Positions 1 through 12,949 of a DNA stretch of 64,000 nt are shown in pieces. Within the stretch, counting starts at the first letter, position 1, and each line of letters opens with the position of its first letter. The notes beneath the pieces are model-generated. The model saw only the letters and a program-made list of their open reading frames with translations. It made no database searches and had not been told where the DNA came from. A program made the translations under genes and the position numbers. The DNA lies in the NCBI GenBank assembly GCA_963969495.1, contig OZ018317.1:222443735-222507734 (forward strand), written 5' to 3'. Origin of the DNA: Ceratothoa steindachneri (Eukaryota; Arthropoda; Malacostraca; Isopoda; Cymothoidae).

Positions 1-348
1 TCTTCAAGGGACTCACGACCATGGCAGAACTCCCTATTCCAGCGAGTAATGGTTGCATAGGAAGGGGCGGTGTCGGTGTACACTGCAACCATGCGAAAAT
101 GGATCTCTTTTGCATTCTTGTTTTCCTTGGTCAAATATTTGATCACTGCGCGGTGCTCAACCTTCTCCATTGTTGAAAAATTTGTGACTGACGATCTGCA
201 ATCAGCTACTGCATCTTAAATAGACGAGGCAGGAGCGTGCGGCTGCAGGTCCTGACTTGTCATAACTTGTCCTAACACGTCCACAAACAGCCATCCCCCT
301 TCCTCTGTTTTGCCCTACCGATTCGCAAAACTTATTGACCGCCCCTCG
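1..348 (-). mobile_element. mariner element, right end (cut by window edge)
   Basis: This segment is a close copy of the right part of the mariner at 36502-37407. Both share the transposase N-terminal coding region on the minus strand (start codon complement near 171) and the terminal sequence CGAGGGGCGGTCAATAAG read inward. The element ends at about 348, followed by TA, the usual mariner target site. Differences from the other copy are scattered substitutions and a few small indels. One of them is the T-run near 110, where this copy keeps the transposase frame that the other copy has lost. The rest of the element lies outside the window. Confidence 0.85.
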
Positions 349-2882
<2,534 letters not shown>

Positions 2883-2884
2883 TA

Positions 2885-4495
2885 CAGTGACTGGACGTAA
2901 GCATTTGCACAACTCTATTTGTGATGTATTTTGAAAATTTCGAGATCTGGTTTGAGGTAGAAAATACACGTAGTTTACAGAACATATATTTAACAGAATA
3001 TTTAAGCAGAACATACAAAAATATATTGACAACCAGAAAATCAACTAAACAAAAAAATGTATGGGACAAAAGTATTTAGCCAAAACAAAAAACAAGTCTT
3101 TAGTATTTAGTGGCGTGACCTTTATTTGCAATAATAGCATGGAGACGATTATTGTAACTGGGAAATAACTTTTGACACTCCGTTTGTGATATCTTGTTCC
3201 ATTCTTGCATGCAGATGATCCTCAAATCAGCAAGGTTCTTTGGACTCCTTTTGTGCACAGCAGTTTTGAATAATCGCCACAAATTTTCAATGGGACTGAG
3301 GTCAGGCGATTGGCTAAGTCACGTAGGGATACCTATTTTCTTATTTACGAACCATTCTTTCGTTAATTTCGCTGTATGTTTCGGGTCATTGTCTTGCTGA
3401 AAGATTCACTTGCACCGTCCGTAGAATTTTTTTGCGCTCGGAAGCAGCTTCTGCTCCAGTATCTGCTTGTACATGGAACTATCCAATTTTCCATCATTGA
3501 TGTGGAGTTCCTCAACACCATAGACAGTAAAACAGCCCCACACCATGATTTTGCATCGCCCATGCTTGGCAGTAGGAATGGTGTTCTTGGGATCATAGGC
3601 AGTCCCTGCATTCCTCCAAACATGACGAGCTTCGTTTCGGCCCCAAAATTCAATTTTGCTTTCGTCGGACCATACAACCTATTCCCAAAACTCAACTTCT
3701 TTGTCGAGATGCTCTTTAACAAACGTTAAACGATTCTTCACATGTTTTGCTGTAAGAAGGGGAGTTCTACGTGGAGTGAAGGTATGTAGATCACTTCGAT
3801 GGAATTCTCTAGAAACCGTTTTTCGACTGACGTGAACTCCTTGCAACTCCAATTCATTTTGTTGGTCTGTACTGGTAGTCATGGGCACATTCGTCACCTT
3901 ACGCAGTATATAGCGTCGAGAGCGGCCCGTGATCTTGCGATGAGCTCCAACACTTGGCAAGTTGGAGATTGCCCCAGTCTCTCGATGCTTCCGAACTATT
4001 GCCCCAACAGTTGAGTATGGAACCTTAACACGTTCAGCAATTTGCCTATAGGTTATTCCTTCATTACTAAGTCCAACTATTTTCTTTCAAATAGCTTTGG
4101 GTATTTCTTTGACTTTCGGCATTGTATTCACTGAGCATCCACCTTCAACAAACTCTGGAGAGGTAATGATTGTGCCGATAGTAGTTTGTTTACATTACAT
4201 GTACTTCTGGAAGTTTTCGGCAGCTTTATAAGACGTGTTTAAATTAAGATACTCAAATTGTGCGAAAAACTAACAATGATTTAACATGATATTAATTTTG
4301 GCCAAATACTTTTGTCCCATACATTTTTTTGTTTAGTTGAATTTCTGGTTGTCAATATATTTTTGTATGTTCTGCTTAAATATTCTGTTAAATGTATGTT
4401 CTCAAAACTACGTGTATTCTTACTCCAAACAAGACCTCGAACTTTTCAAAATACATCACAAATAAAGTTGTGCAAATAATTTTGTCCAGTCACTG
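2885..4495 (-). mobile_element. Tc1-like transposon, complete with long inverted repeats
   Basis: The element is 1611 bp and is flanked by TA on both sides (2883-2884 and 4496-4497). The inverted termini start CAGTGACTGGAC and remain recognisable for about 200 bp. Inside each terminus is a second related motif (GGGACAAAAGTATTTGGC, near 3062 and 4304) resembling the outer one. This gives the IR/DR arrangement known from Tc1-like elements, where transposase binds both repeats. A single transposase gene lies between on the minus strand. Length and layout fit an intact Tc1 family member with a few disabling mutations. Confidence 0.93.
3100..4122 (-). pseudogene. Tc1-like transposase (DD34E), lightly decayed
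   Basis: Cut-and-paste transposase of its own element. Reading on the minus strand from ATG at 4122, the N-terminal helix-turn-helix begins MPKVKEIPKAI and then meets an in-frame TGA at codon 12. The frame resumes through a paired-like DNA-binding region (YRQIAERVKVPYSTVGAIVR) into 3960-3679. The catalytic domain follows: VWSDESK with the first Asp, IFQQDNDPKH with the second Asp, and SQSPDLSPIENLW with the Glu. The C-terminus ends ANKGHATKY at 3100. A frameshift near 3690, one near 3410 and a stop near 3330 also interrupt it. Length of about 340 codons is normal for the family. Confidence 0.88.
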
Positions 4496-4497
4496 TA

Positions 4498-4690
4498 TAT
4501 ACAAGCAATACACTACAATACGGGCGTACGCACACATGCACAAAAATAAATTTTACATGGGCGAGCAGCGAGCTCGAATATATACATGAACTTATAGGAT
4601 GTATGGAGTTCTACCTTGAGGGAGGAAGGTCATCTACTGGATTCCTACTAAGACTGTTTGCTATACAGCTTCCACTACCTTTTAAATACA
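4498..4690. other. short spacer between Tc1 and gypsy remnants
   Basis: Unassigned sequence; no gene or repeat recognised. Confidence 0.4.
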
Positions 4691-4694
4691 AAAT

Positions 4695-5953
4695 TCAGAA
4701 TTGATATTCCATCAATAGCAGACTCCAGCGTATAAGACTTCCGTTTTGGCTTTTACAATTTCTTAAGTAGGCCAGAGGACGGTGATCCGTTTCGATCACA
4801 AACTCCTGACCTATCAGATACATTTTAAACTTCCGGAAACCAAAAACTATTACCAGAGCCTCAAGTTCTATTACTGCATAGTTTATCTCTCGCGGTAACA
4901 GCTTCCGGCTTGCATAAGCGATAGGATAGCTATTCCCATTTTCTTCGTACTGCAGCAACATGCAACCAATGCGATCGTTGCTGGTATCCATACGGATTCC
5001 CAACAATTTGTTCGGGTTCGGGAGCCGCAATATTGGGGCAGATATTAAACTATCCTTCATCTGCTGGAAGTAGGAAATTGCCTTGGGGCTCCAAACGAGG
5101 GAATCTGGGGAGTTTTTCTTAAGGATATCGTTCAGGGGGGACGCTAAAGCGACAAAGATGGGGACGAAGCGCCGGTAGAAAGAGGTTGAACCCAGGAAGG
5201 AACGTAGCTGCTTCCTTGTACGGGGAAGGGGCATATCTGAAATGGCCCTGACCTTTTCTTGCTGGGCGTTATTTGATTTTCCCCAATGTGAAATCCAAGG
5301 TACTTGATAGTGTCGTAAGCAAAATGACACTTGGAAGGATCCATGGTCAGACCATGCTCTCGGAGCCTATTACCAAAGGAACAAGGGAGATTAGATGTCC
5401 ATCCCATGTGCGTGTAGCTACGTAGACCTTATCAAAATAGAATGACACATTGTTCAGACTATCTAAGATGCGGCGCATCATTTTGTTGCAATTACTACAA
5501 GCAGTGACTAAACCGAATGGGAGGCGCTTAAATTGCATAAGCCCTTTTTCTGTAGGGAAGACAGTGTATTTCCGAACACTACCCTTAAGGGGAATTTGAT
5601 ATTACGCCTTGCATAAATCTGTCTCAGAAATAAATTTGGCGTTCTCGAACAAATGTAGGCTCTGGTCTATCGACGGGATTGGGGTTAAGTTTTTGAAAGT
5701 CCACACATATTCGAAAGGACAAGTCTGGCTTCTGAACCATAATAATGGGGGAACAGTAATCTGAAGAAGAGGGTTTGATTATTTCTATTTTTAGTAAGTT
5801 TTCGACCTCCGCATTGAACGCTGATCGCAAATGAATGGGCAAAGGGTACGGCTTGGATCGGATCGGTTCGTGCGTGGTCAATACTATGTCATGCACGAAT
5901 TGGTTAGAGCAACCAGGCTTCTCGGAAATGACGTCCGTGTACGCCTTTAACAA
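4695..5953 (-). pseudogene. gypsy reverse transcriptase-RNase H pseudogene
   Basis: Copies element RNA into DNA in intact relatives. Visible in order: the segment before the RT fingers (SEKPGCSNQFVHDIVLTTHE), the entry motif PIRSKPYPLP, RICVDFQKLNPN, LPFGLVTACSN, the catalytic-loop remnant FYFDKVYVAT, the connection segment (FLGSTSFYRRFVP) and RNase H residues MDTSND, IELEAL and ETDHRPLAYL. The YXDD box has lost its second Asp (K instead). The frame changes near 5600 and again near 5340, so no single open frame covers the domain. Nothing downstream of RNase H is recognised. Confidence 0.85.
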
Positions 5954-6119
5954 CCGGAATAACTGGGCTTTCTGAGCGGGCTCCAGGTGGAGATTTAGAT
6001 AGATCTCCTAAGGGGGGTCTCTGTACGTTCCGGAGAGCAACGGGTATGGGTAATCATTACCAGCTTCTACGCAAACTGTCTGACAAGGTTAAGAAGCTCG
6101 GATGGATAAGAGGCTTCCA

Positions 6120-6450
6120 TCACGGCTTCCGTGGGCAGGAGAAGCAGTACCTCGTCACCGAGCTTGGACCGTTTTTCTTTTGAGTTAATGTCAAAATGAG
6201 TCCTATCATAGGAGCGGGGGATACATGGTGAGCGGTAGAGGAGTAGTTAGGAACGGAACAACAGTTCACCCTCAACGAGGTAGGAGACCTCTTTGTGACC
6301 ACGAACGGATTCGCGCTCGTTGGTTCTCGACTTTTCCCACAATTGCTTTAGGGAAGGACACTCATTCTGTGACTTTACAAAAGACTCGTTGTTCAGAGTC
6401 TCGTACTTGGGAGAAAAAGGGGATTCTAAAGTCACGGTTGGGTGTCGCAT
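6120..6450 (-). pseudogene. gypsy integrase fragments (zinc-binding region and C-terminus)
   Basis: Two integrase pieces lie close together with the catalytic core missing between them. The upper one (6450-6250) contains SLKQLWEKSR and EVSYLVEGELLFRSS, which resembles the region before the HHCC zinc finger. The lower one (about 6210-6110) reads KLGDEVLLLLPTE, the GDxVLLLLP motif of the gypsy integrase C-terminal domain. A deletion of the core plus a frame change joins them. They lie directly upstream of the reverse transcriptase. Confidence 0.6.
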
Positions 6451-6679
6451 TCTTTATGGCTTGGGCCCTCGTAAAGGCGGGCTAAGCAACGGGACTAGGG
6501 AAGAGCTGCGGGATCTAGCCGACTAATATGGCGCAGAATTTAATAGGGGCTGTTACGGCGTCATCCCAACCGGTAAAATATTGGGATTCGATGAAACAAC
6601 GGACCACTGGGAAGCGATTGGCTCGTCTCAAGTAGTCCTGGACTACTGTAAATTTATCGTGGTGGTGGCTCACTGTTGG

Positions 6680-8100
6680 CAGCAACTTTTCCGATACGAC
6701 GATGCACGTACATCCCGGATCTCTGACCAGGGTTGAAACCTGGCAACCATTAACCGATCCGGTTTCAAATTCGAGCCCACCGGGGGAGCGATTACGTTGT
6801 CCTGACCATGCACGTAGGCGGGATCGCTGATATACTCCAATATGGCTGTCCAATGACGTTGCTGTCTATCAGTTTTGGCGCTCAATGGTGACGAAAAGGC
6901 AGATATTAATGGCTTGTGATCCGTGCACAAGGTTCCGTTGCGCCCTTCAATCATGTGCTTGAAGTGGACGACAGCAAGATACGCCGCTAGGAGCTCTCTG
7001 TCGTAGGTGGAGTATACTTGCTACGTCCGGCTTAGCTTGCTCGAGAAGAAAGCAACTTGTCGTGTGGATCCGTCAACCCGCCGTGAACTGGGAGCAATCT
7101 GTCACCAGCTAGTATGGAGAATCGTTGGGCAGCGGGTGGTGGAGCTTAACGGATTCAATTAAAGCTAATTTGGTCCCCTCAAATGTTCGCTGTGCTTCTT
7201 CACCCCATTCGAGCTTACGAGCTTTGGGTTGCAGACGTATAAGCTCGGTCGACGGGGTTGCAATTCCTGCAACGTTGGGGATCATTCTGCGGTAATATCC
7301 CAACATGCCCAAATAACGGTCCAGTCCCCTTGAATCTTTTGGCAGTGGCATGCCTGCTATTTCTTTTACCTTTGTGGCTGGTGGACAGATTCCTTCCACC
7401 GAAATGTGATGCCCGAGGAAATCAATTTCTTCCTTCGCGACTCGCATTTATCCAATGAATTTCTTAACCCATTTTCTACCAAAATTTTTAATATTTCCTC
7501 CAAATGCTTTAAGTGGTCTTCCATGTTATCCGAGAAGATCAGAATGTCGTCTATATGTATATACATACACGAACCCTAATCCTCGAAAAAGGTTGTCCAT
7601 GTGCCGTTGAAATGTGCTGCTTGCATTCTGTAGGCCGAAAGGAAGCTTAACAAATTCCCACAGACCAAGAGGGGTTGTGATCGCGGTCTTCTATATACTC
7701 ACCGGATTCCTGGGATCTGATGGTAGGCACGGACCACATCTAGACTTGAAAAGATTTTTTTTCCATGGAGGTGGTCCGTCAAATTTTGAATCTGCAGCAA
7801 GGGATATCTATCGGGCTTCGTAATTGCGTTGAGTGCCCAGAAATCTCTAACCATCCTGTACTCTCCGGGCGCCTTCTTAGGCACTAATTGGATTGGTGAG
7901 GCACATGGTGAGATCAACGGACGCATGACCCCCTCCTTCATTAGTTCTTCGAGAGTTGCTTTGGCAACTTGTAATCTCTCCATCAAAAGAGGACTTGTCC
8001 GTGCAAAGGGCAGTGGGGCACTACCAGTATCGATATTGTGGACTACTGAGTATGGCGATGGCGGTGATGGCTGAGCAGGAGATGGTCCGTACAGTACCAC
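6680..8100 (-). pseudogene. gypsy reverse transcriptase-RNase H pseudogene
   Basis: Motifs in order: EELMKEGVMRPLISPCASPI, LVPKKAPGEYRMVRDFWALN, FSSLDVVRAYHQI (first catalytic Asp), the intact catalytic box IHIDDILIFSDN, FLGHHISVEGI, the connection segment YLGMLGYYRRMIPNVAGIA, and the RNase H signature LCTDHKPLISAF followed by the tether RQQRHWTAILEYISD and HGQDNVIAPP. Frame changes near 7690, 7440 and 7080 break it into pieces. The integrase expected after the tether is not seen at the normal place; the nearest integrase-like pieces are at 6120-6450. Confidence 0.88.
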
Positions 8101-8501
8101 ATGTTCGGCGGCAAGGATTGTATAATTTTATGACACACGAGCTCTTCACTTATTCCTACCTGAAGGGCAGTTCTTCGCAGTTCTTCTAGATTGATTGAGG
8201 GCCGGCATGTGAGTGCGGAGGATGCTATTAGCTTTTCGAATAGCTCATGCTTGGTCTTCTCGAAGAGGCCGAGCACTTCCGTTTTTAAACTCTGGTAGTT
8301 TTGCTCAGCCAAAATGGCTGTCGAGTTCTCCATTATTCTTCTATAAATAGTTCGGGAGGCGTGACCTTTTTTTTTCTCCTCTGGGATCACAATGTTTTTA
8401 GCTCCAATCACTGGGCGGGATTTTCTCATCCCATGGCTTTCGAAGCTAATCAATTTATGGCGCCTACGATTTTTTTCCCACATTTTCGATATAATTGTCA
8501 T
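8060..8501 (-). pseudogene. gypsy gag fragment
   Basis: The start at 8501 (MTIISKMWEKNRRRHKL) leads into a capsid-like helical region with YQSLKTEVLGLFEKTKHELF and ELRRTALQVGISEELVCHKI, then IIQSLPPNM. This pattern is typical of the gag capsid of arthropod gypsy elements, where it packages element RNA. The nucleocapsid zinc knuckle and protease that should follow are missing; the frame runs on a few residues and ends near the RT start. Confidence 0.65.
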
Positions 8502-8612
8502 TTCTGAGACGCAGACAGCTGTCTCGGCTTAATTCCTTTTCCAGACTCGAAATGTTCGTTTTTATTACACTGTCGCCAAATTTTACTTCCCTTCCCGCTT
8601 AATTCCTTGACC

Positions 8613-8736
<124 letters not shown>

Positions 8737-8739
8737 TGC

Positions 8740-9150
8740 GTGGGCATTTGTTGAAATTCTTCCTATCCCTGTGAGGCACTTTGCTGATGTAATTCTAGTG
8801 TCAGGGCCATGTTCTCCACAAATTTAAACAAAATCGTAATTTATTTTACTGTACTAGTATTGCCAAGGATTCGAAAGGTTGCAAACCCACACGCAAATTT
8901 TCTGTTAGGGCGTTTAGGGCAAAATTTCCATGATGCTTTTTAATGCATGCATTCAACCAAGTGGTAGCCTTTTCTTTTAAAACTATTTTATGTGCAAAAT
9001 TTGTGTAGTTGTTAAGTTTAGCGGTTCCTTATTTTGCGCGCGAAGAATGCGATCTAAAAAATATAGACATAACGATATTTAGCATCCGACCTTTGCATTC
9101 AAATCTCATGTTTAGCTTTTGAATTAGGAATATTAGGACTCCTGCTGGGT
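8740..9150. other. unassigned stretch
   Basis: AT-rich sequence without a recognisable gene, element end or repeat. Confidence 0.4.
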
Positions 9151-9154
9151 TTCA

Positions 9155-9462
9155 TCCTCAGCCCCATAACATAATTTAATTTCACGGAAGACAAAAGCCA
9201 CAAGGGCCTATCAAAGGTCATCCGCATCCGTCAAAACCCACCCACATAGGACTATATCATATCATGCAACTACTTTATAAACAATCCATAGGGGATTGTG
9301 TCAGATCATGCATCAACAATATACAATTTAAAAAATCCATAGGATTGTGTCAGATCACGTGCCCACAATATACAATTTAAACCAGCCACACAAGCGGATC
9401 AAAAACAAAAAGTACCATTGCCAGGGGAAGACAAAATCAAAGTCCCCCCACAATATAATATG
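9155..9462 (-). mobile_element. CR1-like LINE 3' UTR fragment
   Basis: Begins on the plus strand with the complement of the family 3' tail (ATAACATAAT), followed by the conserved hairpin block (arms at 9185-9192 and 9217-9224, with one mismatch in the left arm). The block CAGGGGAAGACAAAATCAAA near 9420 is shared with the copies near 11160, 11600 and 13720. An additional segment with repeats of ATCCATAGG (9290-9350) appears again at 10380-10450. Confidence 0.75.
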
Positions 9463-9782
9463 GTAAATATGTAGATTATCGGCGTGAACGATGGGACGTA
9501 CTATTTCGTCTGTGTTCCAAAATGTTTCACGTTTTTGGAGTACATTTAAGTTGACGGCTCGTGTGGGGGTAAACAATGGGGGGACTACACTACGATGATC
9601 CTGAGTTTCATTAAATTGGGGGGGGATCTGGGGAGCATAGCCCCCTAGTATATAATCCTAATTGTTTATAGAATAATAATTTGAAAAGGACTCAAACGCG
9701 CATGAATATTCCGACACGAGTGAACGATAATATTTATACACAAATCTTTTTTTTGGCCGGGCCGCTAATCTACATATTTACC

Positions 9783-10282
9783 TATAATATAACAGATGAC
9801 AAAAGCCACAAGGGCTCATCATAGGTCATCTGAGTCAAACGGCCTCTTTTTTAAGGCACCCAAACTCCCAAGAAAACTACATCCAGAGGATTGCATCCAG
9901 AAACAAGGGTATCACCAATCAAGGCTTGTCAAGAACTAAATCATGCAGCTATAGATATATACATTCAATATTAATTTATACAAAATTTAGGAACCATCAC
10001 AATCTTCCCTCCCCATAAACTCATCCAACCTACTCTTAAATACATTTAAATTTGGACTACCTACTACCCTTGGCGGCAATTTGTTCCAGAAGTCCACCAC
10101 TCTATTGGTGAAAAAATAAAATATTTTCTTAAATCCAACCTACACCCTTGCTTTTTAATTTTCAAGTGGTGACCTCTAGTCCGATTTCCATCATCTAACT
10201 CAAAAAACTTGCTAACAAGCAATTTATCTATCCCAGAAAAAATTTTAAACAGCTATCATATCCCCTCTCACACACACCCTTT
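9783..10282 (-). mobile_element. CR1-like LINE 3' end fragment
   Basis: Minus-strand fragment with the 3' UTR hairpin (arms 9793-9800 and 9825-9832, CAGATGAC/GTCATCTG) and then the C-terminal coding region of the LINE polyprotein, recognisable by complement as FFTNRVVDFWNKLPP and KFFELDDGNRTRGHHLK. The 5' end stops near 10280, where the tail of another copy begins. Confidence 0.85.
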
Positions 10283-11062
10283 TAACATAACATAATTTCA
10301 TGGATGACAAAAGCCACAAGGGCCTATCAAAGGTCATCCGTATCCATCAAATCCCACCTACATAATGCATCCATAGGATTTTGTCAGATCATGCATCTAC
10401 AATATACATTTTAACAATCCATAGGAATGTCCAACCATGCATCTACAATATATAATTTAAAGCCTCCATAGGAGTCTGTCAAAAACAAAATCAAAGTCCC
10501 CCAAAATATACAATAAAAAGAAACTGCATCCACAGGGATGAGTCAAGAAACATATCCACATACCGAAAAGTAAGAAATTAACCCTCCATCCCCATATAAT
10601 CATCCAATCTGCGCTTGAAAACATTCAAGTTTGGGCTGTCTACAGTCTCAGGTGGCAAGCTATTCCAATAATCCACCACTGTTAGTGAAAAAATATTTTC
10701 TAACATCCAGTCTTAACCTCTGTTTTTTAATCTTTAAGTGGTGGCCTCTAGTTCTATTACTACCTTCTAACTCAAATAACTTGCTGAAATCCAATTTATC
10801 CATCCCAGAAAAGATTTTAAAAAGCTCAATCATATCTCCCCTCACACGCCTTCTTTCAAATGAAAACATATTTAATACCCTCAGTCTATCTTCATATTCA
10901 AGGTGCTTCAGGGATGATATTATTTTTATTGCCCTCCTTTGTACTGACTCTAATAAGTTTATATCATGTCTAAAATGTGGTGACCATGCCTGACTCGAGA
11001 AGTTTAATATCATGTCTAAAATGTGGGGACCATGCCTGTATACAGTACTCTAGATGAAGCCT
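10283..11062 (-). mobile_element. CR1-like LINE 3' end fragment, second copy
   Basis: Starts with the tail complement AACATAACATAATTTCATGG, the hairpin block (10301-10340), and the C-terminal coding part on the minus strand (10660-11013), where AWSPHFRHDINLLESVQRRA and MFSFERRRVRGDMIELFKIF are readable. It ends at 11062 inside the sequence corresponding to VRPHLEYCIQ, at the point where the tail of the next copy is joined. Confidence 0.85.
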
Positions 11063-11715
11063 AACATAACATAACATAATTATACGGATGACAAAAGCCA
11101 CAAGGGCCTATCAAAGGTCATCCGCCTCCGTCAAAACCCACCCACAAAAAGCACCATCACCAGGGGAAGACAATATCAAAGTCCCCCACAATATAATATA
11201 ACAGATGACAAGAGCCACAAGGGCTCATCATAGGTCATCCAAGTCAAACAACCTCTTTTTTAAGGAACCCAAACTCCCAGGAAAACTACATCCAGAGGAT
11301 TGCATCAGAAGCAAGGGTATCACCAATCAAGGCTTGTCAAGAACTAAATCATGCAGCTATAGATATATACAAACAATATTAATATATACAAAACTTAGGA
11401 ACCATCACAACCTTCCCTTCCCATAAACTCATCCAACCTACTCTTAAATACATTTAGATTTTGCAATCCTCTGGATGTAGTTTTCCTGGGAGTTTGGGTG
11501 CCTTGAAAAAGAGGCCGCTTGACTCGGATGACCTATGATGAGCCCTTGTGGCTTTTGTCATCCGTTATATTATATTGTGGGGGACTTTGATTTTGTCTTC
11601 CCCTGGTGATGGTGCTTTTTGTGGGTGGGTTTTGACGGAGGCGGATGACCTTTGATAGGCCCTTGTGGCTTTTGTCATCCGTGTAATTATGTTATGTTAT
11701 GTTATGTTATGTTAA
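11063..11715. repeat. large inverted repeat (foldback)
   Basis: Arms of about 241-250 bp at 11063-11303 and 11462-11715, nearly identical as reverse complements, separated by about 158 bp. They arise from LINE 3' UTRs in opposite orientation. Confidence 0.9.
11459..11715 (+). mobile_element. CR1-like LINE 3' UTR fragment inserted in opposite orientation
   Basis: About 250 bp of plus-strand 3' UTR ending in repeated GTTAT (11690-11714). It separates the host LINE codons for WNKLP (11716 and up) from the continuation LNVFKSRLDEFMG (11458 and down). It holds hairpin arms at 11525-11532 and 11557-11564 and a second pair near 11640-11680. Confidence 0.85.
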
Positions 11716-12949
11716 CCTCCGCGCAATTTGTTCCAGAAGTCTACCACTCTATTGGTGAAAAAATATTCTCTTAAATCCAACCTACACCCTTGCTTTTTAA
11801 TTTTCAAGTGGTGACCTCTAGTCCGATTTCCATCATCTAACTCAAAAAACTTGCTAACATCCAATTTATCTATCCCGGAAAATTTTTTAAAGAGCTCAAT
11901 CATATCCCCTCTCACACACCTCCTTTCGAACGAGAACATATTTAATACCCTCAGTCTATCTTCTTTTTCAAGGTGCCTCAGGGAAGGAATAATCTTTGTT
12001 GCCCTCCGTTGCACTGACTCAAGAAGGTTAATATCGTGTCTAAAATGTGGGGACCATGCTTGTATACAGTACTCTAGATGTGGCCTAACATAAGAGTTAT
12101 AAAGTTTAAGAATAATCTCCTTACTTTTGTAACTGACATTTCTCTTAATGAAACCCAGCACTCTATTTGCCCTATTTCTTGCTTCAATACACTGCTTAGA
12201 AAACCTTAATCACTTATCTATTACTACTCCTAGATCTTTCTCATCCTCTACTGAGCTCAGCCAATGCCCATCCATTTCATAGTTAAATTCTCTATTATCT
12301 ATTCCTATGTTAATAACTTTGCACTTATCAAGGTTGAAAGTTATTTGCCACTTATGTGCCCAGGATAACAATTTATTTAAATCCCCCTGCACTTTAAAAT
12401 TATCATCAATTTCTTTAACTACAGCTGCTAATTTGTATCACCCGCAAAAATTGACACTTTATTATTAACTGCCTTCCCAAGATCGTTTATATAGATGACA
12501 AATAATAATGGACCAAGAACTGATCCCTGAGGAACCCCACTGATAACATCCCTCCACTCTGACTTTACAATTTAGCACTACCCTTTGCTTCCTATCTTTC
12601 AGCCACTCAGCTATCCAATTTGAAACACCCCCACATATCTTAATCATTTTTAATTTATGAACTAGTCTCCTATGTGGTACCTTATCAAATGCTTTACTAA
12701 AATCCAAGTAAATTACATCTACATTCTCTCCCTTATCTACTTGATTTGTTACGAACTCCAGAAAGTCTAGTAAATTAGTCAAACATGATCTACCTGATCT
12801 AAACCCATGCTGAGCATCGCTGATTAACCCCTCCCTCTCTAGATGTTGGCAAATCCCTTTTTTAACTATTTTCTCAAGAATTTTACAGACTACAGGAGTT
12901 AGGCTAACTGGTCTAAAGTTATTTGGATCCTCTTTACTACCTTTCTTGA

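Larger units (their letters stand above)
4695..6450 (-). mobile_element. Ty3/gypsy remnant, probably Gmr1-like
   Basis: A decayed long-terminal-repeat retroelement polyprotein on the minus strand. From 5' to 3' it shows integrase-like pieces (6450-6120), then reverse transcriptase (about 5953-5100), then RNase H (about 5070-4695). Integrase before reverse transcriptase is the order of the Gmr1-like subgroup, unlike most gypsy elements. No LTRs, primer-binding site or gag could be recognised. It abuts a second gypsy remnant upstream on the same strand, so the integrase piece could in principle belong to that element instead. Confidence 0.65.
6515..8520 (-). mobile_element. second Ty3/gypsy remnant, internally deleted
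   Basis: Minus strand, 5' to 3': gag-like sequence (8501-8090), reverse transcriptase (8100-7100), and RNase H with the tether (7100-6680). Protease is absent because gag runs almost directly into the reverse transcriptase fingers. No LTR pair was recognised. A TA tract starts about 100 bp upstream. This is a different lineage from the neighbouring Gmr1-like remnant, judging by its conventional RT motifs. Confidence 0.8.

Noticed and set aside
4695..8520. LTR pairs for the two gypsy elements
   Set aside because: I looked for direct repeats bounding either element and found none; both are internal remnants.
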